Positions 53,415-62,587 of a stretch of DNA of 64,000 bases are shown in pieces (within the stretch, counting starts at the first letter, position 1; every line of letters begins with the position of its first letter). Below the pieces are notes generated by a model. That model ran no database searches. It was not told the origin of the DNA and worked only from the letters and a program-made list of their open reading frames with translations. This DNA comes from Alkaliphilus flagellatus (lineage in GTDB: Bacteria; Bacillota; Clostridia; Peptostreptococcales; Natronincolaceae), in the NCBI RefSeq assembly GCF_018919215.1, contig NZ_JAHLQK010000003.1:62001-126000 (forward strand), in the 5' to 3' direction. The position numbers and the translations under genes are program-made.

Positions 53415-53463
53415 CTATATATCTATATAATATATCAATACGATATATTATATAGATATATAG
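53415..53463. promoter_or_regulatory. PadR operator: perfect 22-bp inverted repeat
   Basis: A 22-base arm beginning CTATATATCTATATAATATA (53415-53436) is perfectly repeated in reverse complement at 53442-53463 around AATAC. PadR-type repressors bind palindromes of this ATATCTATATA style. It lies 28 bases before the gene, as expected for autorepression. Confidence 0.8.
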
Positions 53464-53491
53464 TGATAAAAACTAAAAAGGAATGATAAGA

Positions 53492-54010
53492 GTGATAAAA
53501 TTTATGATTTTAGGTTTTCTAACCTATAAAGAGTCAACAGGATATGACATAAAGCAAGCAATGATTCAGAGTACTTCAAACTTTATGAATGCAAGTTTTG
53601 GAAGTATTTATCCTGCACTAAATAAATTAGAAAATGATGGATTAATAAGCTCAACAAAGGTTATAGAAAATGGGAAATACAAAAAGATATATACTATTAA
53701 TGAAATTGGAGAGGATATATTTATTAAATGGCTAGAAGAGCCTATAGACTTTATGAGATCCTATGAAGATATCCTTGTTAAAATATTTTTTTATGAAAAA
53801 CTTCCAAAGGAAAAGGCTTCAAAGCTTATAGAACAACTGATCGAAGATATTAATGGAAAATTAGAAGAACTCAGAAAACTTGAAACTGAAATTAAGCACA
53901 AAGCAGGGTATTTTGAGGTATCAACACTTTACTTTGGAATAGATCATCTAAAATTTATGGTTGGTTGGTACGAAAAATTTTTAGATGATTTAAATAAAGA
54001 TGGGAGGTAG
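53492..54010 (+). CDS. PadR-family regulator
   Basis: This 172-residue protein has an N-terminal winged helix (FMILGFLTYKESTGYDIKQAM..., SFGSIYPALNKLENDGLISS) and the C-terminal PadR_2 helices (SYEDILVKIFFYEKL...). I prefer GTG at 53492, 9 bases after AAAGGA; an ATG at 53483 is too close to it. It heads a three-gene unit with two flavin-type reductases. Confidence 0.9.
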   Translation: MIKFMILGFLTYKESTGYDIKQAMIQSTSNFMNASFGSIYPALNKLENDGLISSTKVIENGKYKKIYTINEIGEDIFIKWLEEPIDFMRSYEDILVKIFFYEKLPKEKASKLIEQLIEDINGKLEELRKLETEIKHKAGYFEVSTLYFGIDHLKFMVGWYEKFLDDLNKDGR

Positions 54011-54016
54011 TTGTAA

Positions 54017-54589
54017 ATGAAAGCATTAATACTTAACGGTGCATTAAAAGAAGACAAAAGCATGGCAACAATAAATAAATTTACTGAAGAGATACTTATT
54101 GAACAAGGCTATGAAGTAGAATCTATATTGCTCCATGAAAAGAAAATAGGAGAATGTATAGGCTGCTTTGGTTGTTGGATAAAATCTCCTGGAGTTTGTG
54201 TAATAGACGATTATGGACGGATACTTACAGAAACTATTATTAACAGAGATATTGTAATTTATCTTACTCCTGTCGTATATGGAGGATATTCATCTGAGTT
54301 GAAAAAAGCTGTAGATAGAATCATTCCCCTACTTCTTCCCTTTTTTAAAAAAATTAATGGAGAAGTACATCATAAAGAACGGTATAAAAGCTATCCAGAT
54401 GTAATTGTATTAGGAATAATGCCACATGAAGATAATGAGATGGAAGAAATATTTAATAGTCTTATTAAGAGAAATAGCTTAAATTGGTACAATTCTTTTA
54501 GTGGAGGCACCATAAAGAATATTTTAGGAAAGGATATTAAATACCAATTAAAAGAAAAATTAAATGTTATGGAGGTAAGAACATGTTAA
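54017..54589 (+). CDS. Flavodoxin-fold NAD(P)H-dependent reductase
   Basis: This 190-residue FMN-type reductase has LNGALKEDKSMATIN as the phosphate loop, CIGCFGCWIKSPGVCVIDD with cysteines typical of the iron-sulfur-flavoprotein-like subgroup, and YLTPVVYGGYSSELKKAVDRI. It probably reduces small electrophiles or quinones. It lies 6 bases after padR and overlaps the next gene by 7 bases. Confidence 0.88.
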   Translation: MKALILNGALKEDKSMATINKFTEEILIEQGYEVESILLHEKKIGECIGCFGCWIKSPGVCVIDDYGRILTETIINRDIVIYLTPVVYGGYSSELKKAVDRIIPLLLPFFKKINGEVHHKERYKSYPDVIVLGIMPHEDNEMEEIFNSLIKRNSLNWYNSFSGGTIKNILGKDIKYQLKEKLNVMEVRTC

Positions 54590-55260
54590 GGGAAAAAAAG
54601 GCTTTGCTATTGATAGGAAGCCCTAAATTAAAGAAAAGCGCCTCTGAATCCTTGGGAAGCTATTTGCTTGAAGGCTTATATAAAAATGGGTATAAATGTA
54701 ACAAGCTCCATATAATTTCTATACTTAAAAATGATGTAGAAGAACTTTTTGATAATGTTAATGATGCTGATATACTTATAGTTTCTTCTCCTTTATATGT
54801 AGATAGTTTGCCATCACCATTAATTAAGGCTTTTGAGCTTATAGGTGACAATAGAAAGGAAAGGGAAAGTGTAAAAAAACAAAGTATGATATCTATTGTA
54901 AATAGTGGGTTCCCTGAATCTTTTCATAATGATACTGCCCTTAAGATATGTAAAAATTTTGCAGATAAAGCTGATTTTGATTGGCTTGGGGGACTTGCTA
55001 TGGGAGGTGGTCCTGCAATAAATGGTATGCCCATTAAAGATTTAGGTGGTATGACTAGAAATATAGTGAAAGCCCTAGATATGACTATAGAATCAATAAC
55101 TAATAATAAAAGCATCCCTTTGGAAGCTACTGATATGATGTCAAGTAAATTAATACCTATATGGCTATACACATTAATTGCCAATAGAAGTTGGAAAACT
55201 CAGGCTAAAAAATTTAATGTACATAAAAGCCTATACGCAAAGCCCTATATAAAGGGATAA
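54583..55260 (+). CDS. Second flavodoxin-fold reductase-like protein
   Basis: This 225-residue protein has LLIGSPKLKKSASESLGSYL as the FMN loop and ADILIVSSPLYVDSLPSPLIKAFE. The remainder diverges (WLGGLAMGGGPAINGMP). It is in the same operon as the first reductase, so the two may work on one substrate or form a complex. Confidence 0.82.
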   Translation: MLREKKALLLIGSPKLKKSASESLGSYLLEGLYKNGYKCNKLHIISILKNDVEELFDNVNDADILIVSSPLYVDSLPSPLIKAFELIGDNRKERESVKKQSMISIVNSGFPESFHNDTALKICKNFADKADFDWLGGLAMGGGPAINGMPIKDLGGMTRNIVKALDMTIESITNNKSIPLEATDMMSSKLIPIWLYTLIANRSWKTQAKKFNVHKSLYAKPYIKG

Positions 55261-55453
55261 AGAATATCACAGCTCTATTTTGATAGTTAAACCTTAAGTG
55301 TGTTACACTTCTTATACCAAGTCATATATTGACAGTGTTGCAGCTTTAATTATGGTATAATACTGTTGCCACTATAGATATATAAAGTATTATAGGTGAT
55401 AAAGTTTGTGATATAAAAGAATATAAACTAAATTTTGATAGGGGGAAATGCAT

Positions 55454-56221
55454 ATGGTATGGTCTATTTTTCAGTATGAAAATAGTTTTATTACAACTAC
55501 AAGGGAAGAAATTAATGGAGTTCCATGCTTAAAGTTTAGACCTAAGGGATATAAAGGTTTATTGCCAACAGTGATTTATTATCATGGATGGCATTCGAGT
55601 AAGGATTTTAAAAGATTTCAAGCATTAGTAATTGCTAGCCATGGATATCAAGTAATTGTACCTGACGCTCTATATCATGGAGATAGAGATCCTATAGACC
55701 ATGATGATCCACAGAATTTAGATAGATATTTATGGGAAATAATATTTCAAAGTGTTAAGGAATCCAAGAGGTTTATCGAGCTAATTGTCAATAATCATGA
55801 AGCAGATCCCACAAGGATTGGAATTATAGGTAACTCAATGGGAGCAATTAGTGCTGGAGGAGTTTTTATTAATAATCCTGATTTGAAATGCCTTGTTGGA
55901 CTTAATGGAACTTTTGCATGGCAAGAAGCTATTAAAAGAAATGATTTACCAACAACTAGCCAAGATAATAAAGAACTAATAGAATACTATGATCCTATGA
56001 ACAACGGAGATAAAATAAAAGAAAGAGCTATTTTAATGTTACATGGTGATGATGATACTTCATTACCGATTGATAATCAAAGGTTATTTTTCAAAAAAAT
56101 GCTTCCGCTATACATTAAAAATCCAAATAAATTTGAATTTATAGAAGTTCCTAAATTAAATCATTACACAACCACAGGAATGCTGGAAAAGGCAATAATA
56201 TGGTTTAAAGAACATCTATAA
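55454..56221 (+). CDS. Alpha/beta hydrolase (esterase-like)
   Basis: This 255-residue protein has YYHGWHSSKDF as the oxyanion HG region, the nucleophile elbow GNSMGAIS, the acid in LHGDDDTSLP and the His in LNHYTT. Such enzymes cleave esters or peptides; substrate unknown. ATG at 55454 has GGGGG 8 bases upstream; the ATG at 55448 is too near. An extended -10 element (TGGTATAAT) lies about 90 bases before the start. Confidence 0.88.
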   Translation: MVWSIFQYENSFITTTREEINGVPCLKFRPKGYKGLLPTVIYYHGWHSSKDFKRFQALVIASHGYQVIVPDALYHGDRDPIDHDDPQNLDRYLWEIIFQSVKESKRFIELIVNNHEADPTRIGIIGNSMGAISAGGVFINNPDLKCLVGLNGTFAWQEAIKRNDLPTTSQDNKELIEYYDPMNNGDKIKERAILMLHGDDDTSLPIDNQRLFFKKMLPLYIKNPNKFEFIEVPKLNHYTTTGMLEKAIIWFKEHL

Positions 56222-56424
56222 ACTTGGCTATTTATATAATTTTGTATAGATACAAAACAATAATAAAAAAGGGATTATAAGGATGAAGAAAACTGACTGA
56301 GGTTTTCGGCAAGACTCTGGGATGAGTCCGTAAGCCATCATTTCACTATCTATAGTATTTACAATGAGTATAGTATCTGGAAATTCACTTATGAAATAAT
56401 TTTAAAGGAGTGAAATAAAGGATT

Positions 56425-57759
56425 ATGAACAAGAAAAAGGGTAAAATTATTGGAATAACATTGGGTTGCATAGTGATTTTGTTAGGTGGAATCTTTTTGT
56501 ATGGATATTATAACATGCCTCTTATTGAAGTACACAAACCTAAACCTTATCAGCCTAGTGGAGAAGTAATTTTAAGCAAAGAACTAAATGAGCTAGAGGT
56601 AAAGGCGGATGTAGAACAGATGATAGAAATTATGGAAAGTACACATCCGATTTTTTTAGAGGGAGAAACGGAAAAATATAAAGAAGCTAAAGATAGGTTT
56701 GTACATGAGACAAATAGAAATATGACAGTAGATGAATTTAGATTTTCTGTTAGCAGATACTTATCCTCCATCCAGGATGGACACACAGGACTGAGTTGGA
56801 GAGAAATGAAGTTTTTGGACATAAATTGGAGATATTTAGATGGTCAATTGATTCTATTTGATGATAATAATAAATCAACAAGTAAAATTGTAACAAAGAT
56901 CAATGGTGTTGACATTCACAATATAATTAATACAGTAAAAGAACTTTTCCCTGCAGAAAACTATGTAGCTGAAAGCATAAATTATAGTATTTACTCAAAG
57001 AGCGAGGAAGTATTAGAATATTCAGGGGTTGATTGTACAAAAGATATAGTTGTAACCGTCATGAGTGGAACTTCCGAAGAAGATATACAAACAAAATTAC
57101 ACTATAGGGATAACATATATCCTATGGATTATGAAATCTCAAGTCAAAAAATAGATGATAATACTATATATGTAAAGTTTGAGATTTGTGAATTGAATGA
57201 AGATCTAAATAAGGTTACAGAAGATTTAAAACAGGCTATTGATGCTGGTATAGAAAATGTAATCATAGATGTAAGGGATAATCCGGGCGGAGCTTCAAGA
57301 GCGAGTAATATGCTTCTGGATTCGGTGAAAATAAAACCGGGTCACTTTGGATCTATAATAAGGTTTTCGCCATTAGCGCAGGAGCGATATGGTTACTTGA
57401 GAAAAAGCGGGTTTATATCATATGACAGGAGTAATGATGTAGTACGGAATGAAGATATAAATCTATATATACTTACAAACGAGCAAACTTTTAGCTCGGC
57501 TCAATGGCTTGCTACATGGGTGAAGGACGGAGAGCTAGGTACTATCGTAGGACGTCCCAGTAGAAATATGCCTTCTTCCTTTGGGGACGTGTTACAATTT
57601 CAATTAAAAAACTCAAAGTTGGATGGTCAAATTTCATATAAGAAATGGACTAGGCCGGATGAAACCAAAGATGGCGAACGAGTTTTAGAACCGGATGTCT
57701 ATGTGGATTATTCAGAAGACGCATTAAGTAAAACCATAGAACTGATTAAATCAAAGTAG
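56425..57759 (+). CDS. S41-type peptidase, membrane anchored
   Basis: This 444-residue protein has an N-terminal membrane segment (IIGITLGCIVILLGGIFLYGYY). The S41 core follows: IQDGHTGLSW, VIIDVRDNPGG and TNEQTFSSAQWLATWVKD (likely catalytic Ser), then VGRPSRNMPSSFGD. There is no clear PDZ domain. It may process extracellular proteins; substrate unknown. Confidence 0.82.
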   Translation: MNKKKGKIIGITLGCIVILLGGIFLYGYYNMPLIEVHKPKPYQPSGEVILSKELNELEVKADVEQMIEIMESTHPIFLEGETEKYKEAKDRFVHETNRNMTVDEFRFSVSRYLSSIQDGHTGLSWREMKFLDINWRYLDGQLILFDDNNKSTSKIVTKINGVDIHNIINTVKELFPAENYVAESINYSIYSKSEEVLEYSGVDCTKDIVVTVMSGTSEEDIQTKLHYRDNIYPMDYEISSQKIDDNTIYVKFEICELNEDLNKVTEDLKQAIDAGIENVIIDVRDNPGGASRASNMLLDSVKIKPGHFGSIIRFSPLAQERYGYLRKSGFISYDRSNDVVRNEDINLYILTNEQTFSSAQWLATWVKDGELGTIVGRPSRNMPSSFGDVLQFQLKNSKLDGQISYKKWTRPDETKDGERVLEPDVYVDYSEDALSKTIELIKSK

Positions 57760-57799
57760 AAAAAATAAAAGAAATATTATAAGTGAATAAAGCTATGTT

Positions 57800-57847
57800 A
57801 AAATCCTCTATTGCAAATAATGTTAGCAATTTGCAATAGAGGATTTT
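57800..57847 (+). terminator. Terminator after the S41 gene
   Basis: A perfect 18-bp stem (AAAATCCTCTATTGCAAA and complement) with a 12-base loop ends in TTTT. Confidence 0.85.
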
Positions 57848-57922
57848 ACTATATTTACTATATTTTATATGCCAAATAGTATAATATAAAAATATAATAG
57901 TTACAAATTGTGAGGTGAAATT

Positions 57923-58597
57923 ATGTACAAAATACTTATAGTGGAAGATGATGATGCCCTTTGTAGTAAAATAAAAGATAGAATTTTAAAATGGGGTTAT
58001 CATACGATTTCGATTGGAAATTTTGAAAATATTTTAGAGGAATTCGCCAAATATAATCCTCATTTAGTGATTATGGACATAAATTTGCCCTATTTTGATG
58101 GATTTTATTGGTGTAACAAGATTAGAGCTATATCTAAAGTCCCTATTATATTTCTATCATCCAGAGATAACAATATGGATATAGTAATGGCGATTAATAT
58201 GGGAGGAGATGACTTTGTTACAAAGCCATTTTCTATGGATGTTTTATTAGCAAAAATTCAGGCTATAGTTAGGAGAACCTATTCCTATGGAGAAAATGAA
58301 GGACAAATAATAGAATGTGAAGGAGCCATTTTAAATATAAACGATGGAACAATGACCTTTAATAATGAAAAAGTAGAGCTTACTAAAAATGAGTTTAGAA
58401 TATTGTATTTGCTTATGAAAAATAGAGGAAAAATAATATCAAGGACGAGAATTATGAGGGTTTTGTGGGAAAATGAGTATTTTATAAGTGAGAACACATT
58501 AACAGTAAATGTAAATAGACTTAGGAAAAAACTTGAAGATATAGGATTAAAGAATTTCATAATCACTAAAAAATCTCAAGGATATATGATACAATGA
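57923..58597 (+). CDS. BceR-type response regulator
   Basis: This 224-residue OmpR-family regulator has IVEDDDAL, VIMDINLPYFDG (phospho-Asp) and FVTKPFS in the receiver. The winged helix carries LTKNEFRILYLLM and TLTVNVNRLRKKLED. It overlaps the sensor gene by four bases and is part of a Bce-type module with the ABC transporter downstream. Confidence 0.92.
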   Translation: MYKILIVEDDDALCSKIKDRILKWGYHTISIGNFENILEEFAKYNPHLVIMDINLPYFDGFYWCNKIRAISKVPIIFLSSRDNNMDIVMAINMGGDDFVTKPFSMDVLLAKIQAIVRRTYSYGENEGQIIECEGAILNINDGTMTFNNEKVELTKNEFRILYLLMKNRGKIISRTRIMRVLWENEYFISENTLTVNVNRLRKKLEDIGLKNFIITKKSQGYMIQ

Positions 58598-59628
58598 GTT
58601 TTTTAAAATATATAAAAGATTTATTTTGGATAATCCTATATTTTTTAATAGTAGTTCTGATTATAGATTTAATACTTATAAGTAGTGTAAATATAAATAA
58701 ATCTATAAGTGATATTTTATATATGAATATACTTATATTTTTTGTCTCCTTAATATTTTTATTGATAGGGTATGTAAAATGGAGAAAGGATTATAAGAAT
58801 TTAAGAAACGCCATTTATAAGGGGGAATCTATTGATATATTAGATTGCCAAGGTGATAAACTAGAACAAGAACTTATACGAAATATAATAAACTTTAAAA
58901 ATGAAGAAAAATTAAAAGAAGTAAAAAAGTTAAAGGAGGATTTAGAAGAGATCAATGATTATATAACAAAATGGGCCCATGAAATTAAAATACCTATATC
59001 TGTGTGTGATCTCATAGTTGATAAAATTGGGGAAGAAGAAGATTTATATAATATTTCAGAGGAGTTAAGACAGGAACTAGAAAGGATAAAATTTCTTACT
59101 AATCAAGTTCTATATATCAGCAGAGTTTCAAGTTATTCAGAGGATCTTACAATAGAAGAAGTAAATCTAAAGGCTTTAGTAACAAATGTGATTAAAAACA
59201 ATATGAATTTTTTTATAAATAAAAATATAGAGTTAGAAATGCAGAATTTAGATTTTAATATATTAACGGATAAGAAATGGGCTTCCTATATATTAGAGCA
59301 AATAATAAATAATGCTTGTAAATACGTGGGTTTACAAGGTAAGATTCAAATTTATGCAGAGGAAAATGAAGAAAGTATAAGACTTTTTATAAAGGATAAT
59401 GGAATGGGCATACCTCAAAAAGATGTAGGAAGAATTTTTGATAGAGGCTTTACAGGAGATAATGGACGGAAAACCACAAAATCTACGGGAATGGGCCTTT
59501 ATATATGTAACAAAATAGCTTCAAAATTAAATCATAAAATAGAAGTATTTTCTAAGCAATCACAATATACAGAGTTTGTAATAACTTTTTATAATATATC
59601 AGATTATTTCAATGTGACAAATATGTAA
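58594..59628 (+). CDS. BceS-type intramembrane-sensing histidine kinase
   Basis: This 344-residue kinase has two membrane helices (about 11-31 and 43-62) with almost no extracellular loop, typical of kinases that sense through an ABC transporter. The H-box is WAHEIKIPIS. The ATPase motifs are EQIINNACKY, DNGMGIP and STGMGLYI. The regulator overlaps it upstream, and BceAB-type genes lie 213 bases downstream. Confidence 0.92.
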   Translation: MSFLKYIKDLFWIILYFLIVVLIIDLILISSVNINKSISDILYMNILIFFVSLIFLLIGYVKWRKDYKNLRNAIYKGESIDILDCQGDKLEQELIRNIINFKNEEKLKEVKKLKEDLEEINDYITKWAHEIKIPISVCDLIVDKIGEEEDLYNISEELRQELERIKFLTNQVLYISRVSSYSEDLTIEEVNLKALVTNVIKNNMNFFINKNIELEMQNLDFNILTDKKWASYILEQIINNACKYVGLQGKIQIYAEENEESIRLFIKDNGMGIPQKDVGRIFDRGFTGDNGRKTTKSTGMGLYICNKIASKLNHKIEVFSKQSQYTEFVITFYNISDYFNVTNM

Positions 59629-59706
59629 TATGAAGGTTCATATTGTCACCATAAGTGATGGAATATATATAATGAAAATATTAAAATAATAATAAGCAGT
59701 AAAGTT

Positions 59707-59735
59707 AAATTCTCTCTTAAACTAAGAGAGAATTT
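59707..59735 (+). terminator. Terminator between the sensor and transporter genes
   Basis: A perfect 13-bp stem (AAATTCTCTCTTA and complement) with a 3-base loop ends in TTTTTATT. The transporter is therefore probably transcribed from its own promoter or by read-through. Confidence 0.85.
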
Positions 59736-59763
59736 TTATTGTGAATACAACAAGGTTCCCGGG

Positions 59764-59800
59764 ACCCATCAGCAATCTTTGATTGCGTTGATGGGTGGGT
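59764..59800 (+). other. Stem-loop in front of the bceA-like gene
   Basis: ACCCATCAGCAATC pairs with GATTGC and TGATGGGT around a 3-base loop, with a 2-base bulge. It is followed by GGGTTTCTTATTAT. It could be an attenuator or a transcription stop. It lies 41 bases before the transporter start. Confidence 0.5.
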
Positions 59801-59840
59801 TTCTTATTATAATGTATAATTAAAAAACGGGGGTTATAAT

Positions 59841-60605
59841 ATGAATTTAGTACTTGAAACTAAAAACTTAAAAAAAGAATATGGTTCAAAGGGAATGGTT
59901 TTTACAGCTGTAGATAATATAGACCTTAATGTCTACAAAGGTGAATTTCTAGGGATTATGGGACCATCAGGAGCGGGGAAAACTACACTTTTAAATATGT
60001 TATCCACTATTGATAGACCTACCTCTGGAGAAATATATTATGAGGGTAGCAATATTGGACAGATGAAAAACAGAGAACTTTCTATATTTAGACGAAATAA
60101 TGTAGGTTTTATATTTCAAGATTTCAATCTATTAGATAGCATGTCCGTTGAAGACAATATAGCACTACCCCTTGCTCTTTCAAAGGTCGATAGCAAAGAA
60201 ATAAAAGATAAAGTAAAAGATTTGAGCAAGTTTTTTGGATTAGATGATCAGCTTAGGAAATATCCCTATCAATTGTCAGGAGGACAAAAACAAAGAGTAG
60301 CAGCGGCAAGGGCCCTTATAACTTCTCCATCTGTAGTATTTGCCGATGAGCCTACTGGAGCTTTAGATTCAAAGTCTTCTTCAGAGCTATTACGATGTTT
60401 TTCTAGGATGAATCAAGAATTTAATACAACTGTTATTATGGTAACTCATGATGCCTTTGCGGCAAGCTATTGTAAGAGGATTTTAGTAATAAAGGATGGA
60501 AAAATCCATGCCAAGTTAGATAAGGATGAAACAAGAAAAGAATTCTTTAAGAGGATTCTTGATCTGCTGGCATCTATGGGAGGTGGAGTGGATGAACTCA
60601 TTTAA
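59841..60605 (+). CDS. BceA-type ABC transporter ATPase
   Basis: This 254-residue MacB/BceA-family ATPase has Walker A GPSGAGKTT, signature LSGGQKQR and Walker B VVFADEPTGALD. The H-loop is VTHD. With the BceB-type permease it removes or frees cell-wall-active peptides. It overlaps the permease gene by 14 bases. Confidence 0.95.
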   Translation: MNLVLETKNLKKEYGSKGMVFTAVDNIDLNVYKGEFLGIMGPSGAGKTTLLNMLSTIDRPTSGEIYYEGSNIGQMKNRELSIFRRNNVGFIFQDFNLLDSMSVEDNIALPLALSKVDSKEIKDKVKDLSKFFGLDDQLRKYPYQLSGGQKQRVAAARALITSPSVVFADEPTGALDSKSSSELLRCFSRMNQEFNTTVIMVTHDAFAASYCKRILVIKDGKIHAKLDKDETRKEFFKRILDLLASMGGGVDELI

Positions 60606-62475
60606 AATAATTTTTATGAATTTTAAGCAAAATATAAAGACTTCTCTACTATATTTATGTGCAATGATATTTTCTGTAGCCTCTTATTATAACTTTTTAT
60701 CCATGCGGCACAATCCTCAATTTTTAGAAGCCCAGGAAGTATCGAGTTATGTGCAAAGTGCCTCCTTTAGTGCTTCTATGCTTATGGTAATGTTTTTAAT
60801 ATTTTTTATAGTATATTCCAGTAACTTTTTCTTAAATCAAAGAAAAAAAGAAATAGGCGTATATGCTTTTATGGGTATCGACAATTATAAAATAGCCTTT
60901 ATATTTGCCTCAGAAGGATTATTGCTTGGTACATTATCAGTAATTATAGGTCTAGCTATCGGTATCGTATTTAGTAAATTATTTATGATGATGATTGCGA
61001 AAATAGCACTTTTAAATATTACTATTGAGTTTTTTATATCTAAAAAAGCTGTTTTTAGTACTATAATTGTCTATTCAGTTATTTTAGGTATTACCTTTTT
61101 AAAAGGATATTTTCAGGTCATCAGAACTAATTTAATAGATTTGTTAAACTCATTAAAAAAAGAAGAAGAATTGCCTAAGATTAATTACTTTAAGGGAATA
61201 GCATCAATAATTATAATCGGTATAGGATATTATATTGCAATAAATTATGAAATACTAGGTTTTGGTAATACATTAATGGTTACAATTCTTCTTACTATTT
61301 GGGGAACCTATTGGATGTTTAATTCTTTTTTCTCCATAGTTATAAGGTATTTTATAAATAAGAAAAGTTTTTTATATAGGGGCACAAACATTATAAGCAT
61401 ATCTAATATAGCTTTTAGAATAAAAAATAATTACAAAACCCTTGCGGCGGTAGCCATTTTAATTACAACAAGTATAACTTCCTTTGCCACAGTAAGCTCC
61501 CTTAGATACTTTGCAGATCATAATCATAAAGTAGAAGTCCCTTATACCGTCAGCTATGTTTCTGATGATGAAGATATTATAGAAAAGGTAGATAATATAA
61601 TAGAAGCATCAAGTCATAATGTACAGCTTACGGAAAGGGTTAATTTTTTATATGTACCAATAACTGAAAACTTACAAAGTGCTGATCAGGTTGTAGTAGT
61701 AAAGCTATCGGATTTTCAAAATATAATATTGGATTTAGAAGTAGAAAATAAGGAAAAAATAATACCTAAATTTAATCTTTCAAAGGGTGAGGCAGGTTAT
61801 GTGCATAAACCTGGGACAGCAATAAGTATCCTAGATCTAAATAATATTAGAATAGGAGATATGGATTTTAATATAAGAACTGATATTAAAGTTCCGCTTT
61901 TGGGCGCAGGAATACCTTATCCTTGTATAGTTGTTGATGATGATGATTACTTACAACTAAAATCCTCTTTTGAGGAGAAACAGTTTAATGGGATTATACT
62001 AGATAATGAAGAGAATACTAAGGATTTAACTATGGAATTAGCAAATGCAGTACATCCTGGGGAAATCAGCTTATATACTTATTATGTGGCCGGAGCAACA
62101 TTTTATGATATGGTGGGGATTGTTTATTTTGTAGGAGGCTTTTTAGCCCTTGTATTTATATTTGCTACTGGAAGTATTATCTATTTTAAGATTTTAAGTG
62201 AGTCCTTTAGAGATAGAAACAAATACCAAATACTTAAAAAAGTAGGTACTACAGATTTAGAAATATCTAATTCAGTTTCAAAACAGGTTGGTATATTTTT
62301 TATATTACCTTTAATAATAGGCTCAATTCATAGTATAGTTGCTATTTCAGTATTGGGTAAAGTAATGGAGTATAGTTTTATTTTACCAACAGCTATAAGT
62401 ATAGTTATATTTGCATTAGTATATGGAGTGTTTTATTTATTTACTACAAGGAAATTTATAACAGTAGTTAAGTAA
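60592..62475 (+). CDS. BceB-type FtsX-like permease
   Basis: This permease has about 627 residues and about ten membrane helices. A large extracellular domain of about 200 residues (starting around ADHNHKVEVPYTVSYV) lies between helices 7 and 8, the mark of Bce-type peptide sensors. ATG at 60592 follows GGAGGTGGAGTGG. The longer frame from 60526 overlaps the ATPase and lacks a ribosome site. It completes a sensor-regulator-transporter module for antimicrobial peptides. Confidence 0.93.
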   Translation: MNSFKIIFMNFKQNIKTSLLYLCAMIFSVASYYNFLSMRHNPQFLEAQEVSSYVQSASFSASMLMVMFLIFFIVYSSNFFLNQRKKEIGVYAFMGIDNYKIAFIFASEGLLLGTLSVIIGLAIGIVFSKLFMMMIAKIALLNITIEFFISKKAVFSTIIVYSVILGITFLKGYFQVIRTNLIDLLNSLKKEEELPKINYFKGIASIIIIGIGYYIAINYEILGFGNTLMVTILLTIWGTYWMFNSFFSIVIRYFINKKSFLYRGTNIISISNIAFRIKNNYKTLAAVAILITTSITSFATVSSLRYFADHNHKVEVPYTVSYVSDDEDIIEKVDNIIEASSHNVQLTERVNFLYVPITENLQSADQVVVVKLSDFQNIILDLEVENKEKIIPKFNLSKGEAGYVHKPGTAISILDLNNIRIGDMDFNIRTDIKVPLLGAGIPYPCIVVDDDDYLQLKSSFEEKQFNGIILDNEENTKDLTMELANAVHPGEISLYTYYVAGATFYDMVGIVYFVGGFLALVFIFATGSIIYFKILSESFRDRNKYQILKKVGTTDLEISNSVSKQVGIFFILPLIIGSIHSIVAISVLGKVMEYSFILPTAISIVIFALVYGVFYLFTTRKFITVVK

Positions 62476-62511
62476 TATCTTAGAGAGTTATTTATATTTC
62501 CGTTTTTATAG

Positions 62512-62563
62512 TTTTGGGAGCATTTATAGATTTGTTTACATAGATCTATAAATGCTCCCAAAA
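62512..62563. terminator. Bidirectional terminator between bceB-like and HAD genes
   Basis: A perfect 20-bp stem (TTTTGGGAGCATTTATAGAT and its complement) has a 12-base loop between converging genes. Confidence 0.85.
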
Positions 62564-62587
62564 ATCTAGGTATTACATAATTTATAT

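Larger units (their letters stand above)
53174..53491. other. Intergenic region before the PadR gene
   Basis: Besides the terminator at 53189-53235 and the PadR operator at 53415-53463, the stretch is extremely AT-rich and I see no gene in it. Confidence 0.5.

Noticed and set aside
56290-56350. GATGAGTCCGTAAG-containing structured-looking stretch, considered as a hammerhead ribozyme
   Set aside because: The core reads CTGGGATGAGTCC instead of CTGATGA, and no matching GAAAC or third stem is seen.
59750-59800. Stem-loop before the bceA-like gene, considered as a T-box or other riboswitch
   Set aside because: No T-box AGGGTGG-type sequence, specifier stem or known aptamer core is present.
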